DNA of 64,000 nucleotides, taken from NCBI GenBank assembly GCA_905176665.1, contig CAJINA010000149.1, positions 186,001-250,000 of the forward strand, read 5' to 3'. The position numbers and the translations under genes were made by a program. The notes below the pieces were generated by a model. The model searched no databases, was not told where the DNA came from, and saw only the letters and a list, made by a program, of their open reading frames with translations. Source of the DNA: Olavius algarvensis Delta 4 endosymbiont. Its GTDB lineage: Bacteria; Desulfobacterota; Desulfobacteria; Desulfobacterales; CAJINA01. The first letter of the stretch is position 1. Each line of letters opens with the position of its first letter. This document shows, in pieces, positions 58,183 to 64,000 of this stretch.

Positions 58183-60024
58183 ATGCTACCCGAATACTTC
58201 GAATTCTCACTCCCCACCAAGCTGGTCTACGGGATCGGCATCCTCGGCAACCTGGGCGAAGCGCTCAAACCGTTCGGCAAACGCCGGGCCATCCTGGTGA
58301 CCGATGAGATCCTGGTAAAAGCCGGGCCGGTGGATAAGGTCATTGCGGGTTTCAAGGATACCGCTATCGACATCGTCTATACGTTTGACAAAGTGCCGCC
58401 CAACTCGACGATAAAGACCGTGGAAACCTGTGCCGGCCTGGCCGTCAAACACAAGTGCGACATGATCATCGCCATTGGCGGCGGCAGTGTGATCGACACG
58501 GCCAAGGTGGCCAACATCCTGGTGGTGAAAGGGGGGAAGGTCGCTGATCACATGGGGGCCTACCTGCTCGACAGCAACGAGGAATTGCTGCCCACGATCT
58601 TCATTCCCACCACTGCCGGAACCGGGTCCGAGGTCACCAAGGTGGCGGTCATTGCCGATCCGGATGGCGACGTCAAATTGCCGTTTGCCGAGGAGCAGTT
58701 CCTGCCGAAAATGGCCATTCTGGATCCCGAGGTTACGGTCTCCATGCCGGGCCGGCTCACGGCGGCCACGGGGATGGACGCCCTGACCCATGCCATCGAG
58801 GCCTATGTGGACAAGGAGTGGTCACCGGCCTCGGATGCCCTGGCCCTGCACGCCATCTAGCTGGTTGCCAACAATATTCTCCAGGCCTGCGCCCAGCCGG
58901 ATGACCTCCAGGCCCGCGGGAGCATGCTGGTGGGCAGTTTTCTGGCCGGCGTGGCCTTTTCCCACTCCATGGTCGGGATGGTGCACGGCATCTCCCACGC
59001 TCTGGGCGGCGTCTACCACATCCCCCACGGGCTGGCGAATGCCATTATCCTGCCGGAAGTGATGGAATACAACCTGGAGTCCCAGGTTGGCCGCTACGCC
59101 GATATTGCCGTGGCTCTGGGCATCGCCTTCCCACAGGTGGTTGATCACGGGCGCAGCCTGTTGAAGACCAACCGGCTGGATTTCGTGTCCAAGCTCGTCA
59201 ACAAGTATGAGATCGATTCTTTGAGCGAAGTGGTCAGTTCCAGTTCATACAAGGCCCGCGGGATGGCCGCCCGGGCCCTGGGCAGCCTGGGATTTGTCGA
59301 TGACTGGGTCCGCAAGCAAGCGGCCCTGGCCGCCATCGAGAAAATCCGGACCCTCAACCGTCAATTGGCCCACCTGACCAAGATGCCGCTGAACCTGAAG
59401 GAGGCCGGCATTTCCGATAACCTGGAAAAAATCGAGCAGGTGGCCACCACGGCCATGGAAGACGGCGCCATGCTCTACAACCCGGTGGAGCCCGAGCGCG
59501 AGGCGGTGATCGCCATTGTGCGCAAAGCCTACCACTCCCGGGTCAAACCGTTGCCGGTCCTCGCCGAGGACCTGCAGCCGGGCGTTGCCGGCCGCAAACC
59601 GGGCGAGATGACCAATGTGTTCAAAGATTCCGACATGCTTTACGATGTGCTCCTCGACTTTTATGAACTGCTCAAAGAGAACCGGGAGATCGGTCCGGCC
59701 CTGGCCAAGACCAACCTGTGCGTCCAGTTCCGGTATGAACATCCGTCGGCGGTGATTACCATCGATGCCAGCGGAGACGAGACCCAGATTGTCAAAGGCG
59801 ATTTCGACGGCGATCCCGAAGTCACCATGACCATGAATGCCGACTTCGCCCACAAGTTCTGGCACGGCAAGGCCAACCTGGTAACGGCCCTGACCCGACG
59901 CCTGGTTGTGGCCCGGGGCAATGTGCCCAAAACCATCAAGCTGCTGCCCATATTGAAGCCGGCCTATGATTTGTACCCGGATTTTCTTGAAGATAAGGGG
60001 TTGGGGGAGATGGTGATTAGGTAG
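58183..60024 (+). pseudogene. Iron-containing alcohol dehydrogenase-SCP2 fusion with in-frame TAG
   Basis: One 614-codon frame from ATG 58183 (after GGAAGGAGCACACC), interrupted only by TAG at 58858-58860, codon 226. Residues 1-225 hold the NAD-binding half (IAIGGGSVIDTAKV; PTTAGTGSEVT) and the first iron ligand region GMDALTHAIEAYV. After the stop the frame continues with the other ligands in GISHALGGVYHIPHG. An unusual ~70-residue insert (LKTNRLDFVSKLVNKYEIDS on) follows, and about 500-600 form an SCP2 sterol/lipid-carrier domain (VQFRYEHPSAVITIDASGD). The stop divides the iron site, so a truncated product would be inactive. Lesion, base error or readthrough cannot be told apart here. Confidence 0.82.
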
Positions 60025-60215
60025 ATCGGCTGAAGACTGAAGGCTGAAGGTATAGGGTGTAAGGTATAAGGTAGAAGGAAAACCAAGGCGTCAGGGGCCC
60101 GGTGTCTGGCGTCAGAAAGACCTCCCCTCCCTTACGGTAGGGGCCGGGGGAGGGTGAACGGCCGAAATACCAGGCGGGCGGAAGGTAGAAGGTTGAAGGA
60201 AAATGAAGAAGCCGG
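60025..60215. repeat. Short-unit inverted repeat and GGGAGGG element
   Basis: GAAGACTGAAGGCTGAAGGT then GGTGTAAGGTATAAGGTAGA, AAAACC core, and GTGTCTGGCGTCAGAAAG; then CCCCTCCCTTACGGTAGGGG with GGGGGAGGGTGAACGGCC. No gene is seen. Confidence 0.6.
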
Positions 60216-60232
60216 AACTATAAGTTAAGCTT

Positions 60233-60481
60233 ATGATTAAATTGAAGATACGCGTTTACGAAAACGACGAAAACGATCCCAAGACCACCATTTCCGTTCC
60301 TTTGGGGATGCTGCGCTTTGTGTCCCGGTTCGTGCCTGCCACCCTGAAAGAATCGCTGGCCAAAAAAGGCATCGATGTGGAATTGATCGCTGATCTGGCA
60401 AAAAGTGATGAAATTCGCGGAACCCTGGTGGAAATAGAGGAACATAAAAAGCGCGAAAAGACCGTCATTTCTATCGAATAA
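60233..60481 (+). CDS. Small SHOCT-like / YvlB-type protein, 82 aa
   Basis: MIKLKIRVYENDENDPKTTI starts a protein with SVPLGMLRFVSRFVPATLKE and LVEIEEHKKREKTVISIE, a layout seen in short SHOCT-like or YvlB-associated domains (beta strand, VPLG helix, acidic end). Function unknown. No strong Shine-Dalgarno precedes the ATG. Lies alone ahead of the cold-shock gene. Confidence 0.55.
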   Translation: MIKLKIRVYENDENDPKTTISVPLGMLRFVSRFVPATLKESLAKKGIDVELIADLAKSDEIRGTLVEIEEHKKREKTVISIE

Positions 60482-60660
60482 TGGTAACGGCCCGGGCTCA
60501 GGTCCGCAACTGGAATCCTGAACGGTTTGAATGCCCAAAAAAGGGAAATCGAAAAAATAAATAAATAAATAACTTGCATTCTCCCAAAACGGTGTTACTG
60601 TTTGCCCAATCAACTCGGCGCCGCAGACCAATTGCGACGCGATTTTCTTCTGAAGGACCT

Positions 60661-60722
60661 TATCCTTTCTTGGTGTTGTATCCTCCAGTATTAAATTTTG
60701 AGAATTCTATGAAAGGAGGATA
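60661..60722 (+). promoter_or_regulatory. Cold-shock leader with two alternative anti-Shine-Dalgarno segments
   Basis: The ribosome site GGAGGATA (60715-60722) is the exact complement of TATCCTCC (60679-60686). An upstream segment TCCTTTC (60663-60669) complements GAAAGGA (60711-60717), part of the same site. The two pairings exclude each other. Confidence 0.5.
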
Positions 60723-60727
60723 AGTCT

Positions 60728-60928
60728 ATGTCCAATGGAATAGTGAAATGGTTTAGCGACCAAAAAGGGTTCGGTTTTATCGAACAGGAAGATGGTCCCG
60801 ATGTGTTTGTACATCATTCCGCCATCAACGCCACCGGCTTCAAAAGCCTCAATGACGGCGACCGGGTCTCGTTCGACCTCGAACAAGGTCCCAAAGGTCC
60901 CGCCGCAGCCAATGTTACCGTAGTTTAA
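60728..60928 (+). CDS. Cold-shock domain protein (CspA family)
   Basis: A 66-residue single OB-fold RNA-binding protein. RNP1 is [11 protein letters not shown] and RNP2 is DVFVHHSAI, both intact. It acts as an RNA chaperone, often at low temperature. ATG follows GAAAGGAGGATAAGTCT. The leader of about 240 bases can hide the ribosome site, and a hairpin follows the gene. It is paired with a DEAD-box helicase gene, a common functional couple. Confidence 0.95.
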   Translation: MSNGIVKWFSDQKGFGFIEQEDGPDVFVHHSAINATGFKSLNDGDRVSFDLEQGPKGPAAANVTVV

Positions 60929-60948
60929 TATCCCGCGGTTCAATTGAA

Positions 60949-60985
60949 AAAGGGGCACGCCTCCATATTCAGGAAGCGTGCCCTT
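60949..60985 (+). terminator. Terminator hairpin after the cold-shock gene
   Basis: Stem AAAGGGGCACGC and GCGTGCCCTTT around a 14-base loop. The T run is short, so termination may be partial and let transcription reach the helicase. Confidence 0.7.
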
Positions 60986-61119
60986 TACTGTATATGCGCG
61001 CTTACGCCAGGCTATCTCAGCCTTGGGCCAATCTGCCCGGCTGCCTTGCCAAGCACGGTCTATTGCGGACCATTGCGCTTATACCCAAGTATCACTAATA
61101 GTATAAGGAATTTAATCAC

Positions 61120-62409
61120 TTGAGTTTTAAAAATTTTTCGTTTAATTCCCGGATTGCGGCCAATATCGTCGCCGCCGGGTATACCACCCCCACGCCTGTC
61201 CAGAAACAGGCCATTCCCAAAATTATGCAGGGCGCGGATCTGATCGGTCTGGCCCAGACAGGTACCGGAAAAACCGCGGCCCTTGTTCTGCCTATGCTGC
61301 AGCGCTTGATGCGCGGTCAACGCGGGACCCTGCGCGCCCTGGTCATCGCCCCTACCCGGGAACTGGCCGAACAGATCCACGAGACAATTACATCTCTGGG
61401 CACCCGTACCGGTTTGCACAGTACCATGGTTTTTGGCGGTGTCGGCATTCAACCCCAGATCAAACAATTACGACGGACCGATATCGTGGTCGCCTGCCCG
61501 GGTCGCCTGCTGGACCATATTGGGCGGCAAACGGTAGACCTTTCCCGGCTGGAAATGCTGGTGCTGGATGAAGCCGACCAGATGTTCGACATGGGATTTT
61601 TACCGGATATTCGCCGCATCCTGACCCACCTGCCGCCAACCGGCTGCCAGACCTTGCTGTTTTCAGCGACCATGCCGGCCGCTGTACACCGGCTGGCAGA
61701 CAATATCTTGAACAACCCGGTCAAGATTCAAGCCGGCAATGATGCCCCGGCCCACACGGTGAGCCATGCGTTTTACCCGGTGGCTCACCACTTGAAAACA
61801 GCCCTGCTGCTCGAACTGCTGGGGAAGACACCCACCGGCCCGGTCCTGGTGTTTACCCGCACCAAGCATCGCGCTCGGCAATTAGGCGGAAAACTGGCCA
61901 AAGTGGGCTACCGTTCAACGTCGCTGCAGGGCAACCTGTCCCAGGCGCGGCGACGGGATGCCATGCGTGGCTTCAAGTCGGGTAAATACCAGATCCTGGT
62001 GGCTACGGACATCGCGGCCCGCGGCATCGATGTCGCGCAGGTATCGCACGTGATCAACTACGATATGCCGTCAACCCCCGAAGCGTATATCCATCGGATC
62101 GGGCGGACCGGCCGGGCCGAATGCCGCGGAGAAGCCTTTACCCTGCTCACCGGAGAAGACAAACAAATGGCCCGGGCCATCAACGCCGCCATTGGCCGCC
62201 CTGTCGAACGGCGTACCCTGGAATATTTCGATTACAAAGTCCCCGGACCGGCGGGTGGCAATCAGCCGCGCCAGCGAGGCCCCAAAAGATCAACCGGCAA
62301 ACGGCGGGGTCCCAAAGGAAACCGGCATACCGGCAACGGCGCCTTTGGCTTTCTTTCACCCCGTCGGGCTAGAAAACAGGGCCGGGCAGCGCTCGGGTCA
62401 CCGGCCTGA
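61120..62409 (+). CDS. DEAD-box RNA helicase (RhlE-like)
   Basis: A 429-residue ATP-dependent RNA helicase. Q motif GYTTPTPVQKQAIP, motif I AQTGTGKT, motif II DEAD in LVLDEADQMFDMGF, motif III SAT, motif VI HRIGRTGRA are all present. The C-terminus is a basic tail rich in glycine and arginine (RQRGPKRSTGKRRGPKGN) that would bind RNA. Translation begins at TTG 61120 (LSFKNFSFNS) with AAGGA 10-14 bases upstream; no nearby ATG gives the Q motif. It follows the cold-shock gene, suggesting ribosome assembly or mRNA unwinding in the cold. Confidence 0.95.
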   Translation: MSFKNFSFNSRIAANIVAAGYTTPTPVQKQAIPKIMQGADLIGLAQTGTGKTAALVLPMLQRLMRGQRGTLRALVIAPTRELAEQIHETITSLGTRTGLHSTMVFGGVGIQPQIKQLRRTDIVVACPGRLLDHIGRQTVDLSRLEMLVLDEADQMFDMGFLPDIRRILTHLPPTGCQTLLFSATMPAAVHRLADNILNNPVKIQAGNDAPAHTVSHAFYPVAHHLKTALLLELLGKTPTGPVLVFTRTKHRARQLGGKLAKVGYRSTSLQGNLSQARRRDAMRGFKSGKYQILVATDIAARGIDVAQVSHVINYDMPSTPEAYIHRIGRTGRAECRGEAFTLLTGEDKQMARAINAAIGRPVERRTLEYFDYKVPGPAGGNQPRQRGPKRSTGKRRGPKGNRHTGNGAFGFLSPRRARKQGRAALGSPA

Positions 62410-62656
62410 TCAAGAGCGCTCTCGCCGGGAGGCAGTCCAGAAAGTGCCGCCGGTCTTTGATACCGGCAAGCGACAAAGGGTTGCTTTCCGGCCGCAATTG
62501 CCTTACCATAGTTATAAGTTAGCTATCAGTTGTAAGCGACGATCATTCCGAATCTATTTGGCCCTGAGACGAAATCGTCTTGTTCCGGGTAACCATCTGA
62601 ATTCGGCGGCAGACTAAACGCCTGCGCCTCACCCCCCTAACTTCAGATGGAGTTCC

Positions 62657-62782
62657 ATGATCGGACCGAATCCGTGCATTTGTTGTGGTGCTTACTGCGC
62701 GGTGGGCCGCATTTCCTTCGACTGCCGAGAAAAAACCCGTTTTCAGGGCGGGGTAGTTCCCCAGGCGTTTACGTTTACTTGA
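62657..62782 (+). pseudogene. YkgJ-like N-terminal remnant
   Basis: A 41-codon frame begins MIGPNPCICCGAYCAVGRIS, resembling the opening of YkgJ-type metal-binding proteins (CxxCGAxCAxxRxSF), then drifts and stops at 62780. The rest of the domain, which should hold further cysteines, is not seen. It is either a decayed gene or chance. The surrounding 62410-62920 gap holds no other feature that I can support. Confidence 0.4.
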
Positions 62783-62920
62783 CGTGAAATCTTACCTGCG
62801 GGTCTTGAGATTCCGGTCGATCCAGTGTGCGAACAGGCACGAGCCCGGTTTGAACTTGCCTCATAGGGGGGCTTTTAGATAGCATGCCGATATTATTAAC
62901 CTTTAAACGGGGAGAAACCA

Positions 62921-63103
62921 TTGGCCCGATCAAATTATTCGTTTCAAAAACGTCAGAAAGAATTAAAACGGAAGAAAAAGAAAGAAGAGAAACTTCAGCG
63001 CAAGCTTGCTAAAAAGGCGTTGGAGTTAGAGGCGAATTCGGAGGAAATCCCGGAGGAACCCGAAAATGAAGACGCGGATGACGAAGCGGATGAATCCGGC
63101 TGA
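62921..63103 (+). CDS. Small highly charged protein, 60 aa
   Basis: Begins at TTG after GGGGAGAAACCA and reads LARSNYSFQKRQKELKRK (first residue Met when initiated), a lysine-rich helix, then an acidic C-terminus (EEPENEDADDEADE). Short proteins with this SNYSFQKRQKEL start are common beside RNA-handling genes in proteobacteria. It probably binds RNA or ribosomes, but this is inference. It is followed 14 bases later by the next small gene. Confidence 0.7.
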   Translation: MARSNYSFQKRQKELKRKKKKEEKLQRKLAKKALELEANSEEIPEEPENEDADDEADESG

Positions 63104-63117
63104 AAAGGAGCGACACC

Positions 63118-63474
63118 ATGCGTCAAAAATATATGATCTCTCGCGATGACACCACCAACCAGCTCAAGATCAGAGAGTACGCGGTCACCGAAAGGGATCC
63201 CAAGAAAGTGTTGGTTTCCATGCTGGAAAAAAGCAAGTTTTCCTTCCTCTGCGAAGAAACCTATGCCAGTGAAGCGATTCTAAAAGCCATCACCAGCGGC
63301 ATGCAAGCCCTGGTTACCCGTTTGCGGACCCGTAATCTATTCCCCATCGAGCCCTATATCACGCCCATCGCCGAAGCGGTTATCACCTTGTACAAAGCGC
63401 CCGAAGAAGGGGCGGTAGAGCTTCGTTTCGATGATGCCGACCTGGTCCGCTTAGATGCGGATGCCCCGGCATAG
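63118..63474 (+). CDS. Conserved hypothetical protein, 118 aa
   Basis: ATG follows AAAAGGAGCGACACC. The sequence MRQKYMISRDDTTNQLKIRE continues into a mixed alpha/beta domain with SFLCEETYASEAI and PIEPYITPIAEAV. No signal peptide and no named domain. It is cotranscribed with the preceding charged protein, so it may belong to the same RNA or stress unit. Confidence 0.65.
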   Translation: MRQKYMISRDDTTNQLKIREYAVTERDPKKVLVSMLEKSKFSFLCEETYASEAILKAITSGMQALVTRLRTRNLFPIEPYITPIAEAVITLYKAPEEGAVELRFDDADLVRLDADAPA

Positions 63475-63630
63475 GGTATAAGGTATAAAGGTAGAAGGTA
63501 TAAGGTATAAAGTATAAAGTAGAAAACCAGCTAACCCATGAGTGTCAAGGGCTAGCTGGTTTTGAATTTAGGGTTTTTGGTCTTGGTTTTTTTCACCTTC
63601 AGCCTTCTACCTTCAACCTAAAATCCTGCC
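63475..63630. repeat. Short-unit inverted repeat with AAAACC core
   Basis: GTATAAGGTATAAAGGTAGA tracks, then AAAACCAGCTAACCC and GGGCTAGCTGGTTTT, then CACCTTCAGCCTTCTACCTT. The arms are complementary and the core pairs, so the whole element is a hairpin between convergent genes. Confidence 0.65.
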
Positions 63631-63645
63631 GGGCATCCCGCCCGG

Positions 63646-64000
63646 CTACCCATTCATTTTCTGTTCCCACTCCCATTCCCTGCCGGTCACCGTGTCTTCC
63701 ATTCTCTGCAACCGACGTTCGAGGTTCTTGAAACGGCGTTTGAGCCGCCGGGCGGCGTTGGGGCGGGAATGCACGTAGCTGTCGTAAAAATCCTGTTCAT
63801 CCTCGTTATGAATGGGGCGCACCGGTTCCGGTTTCATGACCAGCGACGCCACGAAGTAGACAAACAATACCGGCCAGAACCCGCTGACAAACATGAGCAC
63901 CACCACGATCATCCGCAGCCAGAAAACGCTGAAATCATAGTATTCGGCCAGGCCCCGACAGACACCGGCAATGGCTCCGTTGCGGGAGCGGTAGAGACCC
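63646..64000 (-). CDS. PspC domain-containing protein (partial, runs off the right edge)
   Basis: The visible 117 residues read GLYRSRNGAIAGVCRGLAEY, a typical PspC start with the GVCRGLA motif, then a hydrophobic helix (MIVVVLMFVSGFWPVLFVYF) and a charged C-terminal helix (RRLKRRFKNLERRLQRMEDT). The N-terminal part of the gene lies beyond the window. PspC is a membrane member of the phage-shock envelope-stress response; no other psp gene is in the window. An internal ATG at 63912 would remove the conserved motif and is not the likely start. Confidence 0.85.
   Translation of the reverse strand, partial: GLYRSRNGAIAGVCRGLAEYYDFSVFWLRMIVVVLMFVSGFWPVLFVYFVASLVMKPEPVRPIHNEDEQDFYDSYVHSRPNAARRLKRRFKNLERRLQRMEDTVTGREWEWEQKMNG

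Noticed and set aside
58858..58860. Pyrrolysine at the TAG of the Fe-ADH
   Set aside because: Pyrrolysine is known mainly in methylamine methyltransferases; nothing in the Fe-ADH fold calls for it and no pyl gene is visible, so lesion or base error is simpler. Kept only as a check.
63475..63535. Tandem GTATAAGG units resembling a small CRISPR array
   Set aside because: Units are only 7-9 bases with no spacers and no cas genes; the track is one arm of an inverted repeat.

Overview
The window reads as chromosome from a mid-GC Gram-negative bacterium, most likely a sulfate-reducing Desulfobacterota (Desulfobacterales-like). This is an inference from gene content: DUF362 ferredoxin proteins, several small protein types I associate with that group, a wax ester synthase, PPDK, lipoprotein signals and very repeat-rich intergenic DNA. 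No rRNA, tRNA, dsr/apr gene, prophage, IS element or CRISPR array was seen, so the taxonomy is not proven.

Layout. 0-5 kb: the end of a pyruvate-kinase-C-like gene, an amidohydrolase, a YkgJ cysteine-cluster protein, a DUF362 ferredoxin protein and an SBF-type transporter. 5.2-11.3 kb: two tandem TPR-CHAT (caspase-like) lipoproteins, the first broken and the second intact. 11.4-14.0 kb: queD-queE-queC-queF operon for preQ1, followed by a 0.6 kb array of long hairpins. 14.7-19.4 kb: trxB, a short S1 protein, a class IV aminotransferase and a WYL regulator. 19.7-27.1 kb: three tiny genes, a glycosyltransferase, an unknown membrane protein, ppdK and a small unknown gene. 27.2-34.9 kb: a DUF748 gene interrupted by an in-frame stop, DegV/FakB and PlsC (fatty-acid handling), small unknown genes and an orphan flagellar-rod-like protein. 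35.2-39.4 kb: a CooC-like ATPase, a GT28-like protein and a kinase-aminotransferase fusion. 39.7-43.8 kb: MarR, pirin, MBL hydrolase, nitroreductase and TesB thioesterase. 43.8-46.0 kb: hybrid histidine kinase. 60.2-64 kb: a small SHOCT-like gene, cold-shock protein, DEAD-box helicase, small charged proteins and PspC.

The most interesting block is 46.3-60.0 kb. It holds a patatin, two tandem acyl-ACP-reductase-like proteins, a ferredoxin overlapping a WS/DGAT wax ester synthase gene, a phasin-like protein, a PhaR-type regulator with a phasin-like tail, an unknown protein, a second patatin and an iron alcohol dehydrogenase fused to an SCP2 lipid-binding domain. Read together these give a plausible route from acyl-ACP/CoA to aldehyde to alcohol to wax ester, with granule coat proteins and lipases for turnover. 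A near-identical 17 bp palindrome overlaps the predicted promoters of the first patatin and of the phasin, suggesting shared control.

Four genes carry lesions: CHAT (frameshift plus TAA), DUF748 (in-frame TAA), patatin (frameshift) and Fe-ADH (in-frame TAG). Intergenic DNA is dominated by two hairpin/inverted-repeat superfamilies, seven long hairpins and about twelve short-unit inverted repeats, and by paired TATATAGT boxes.
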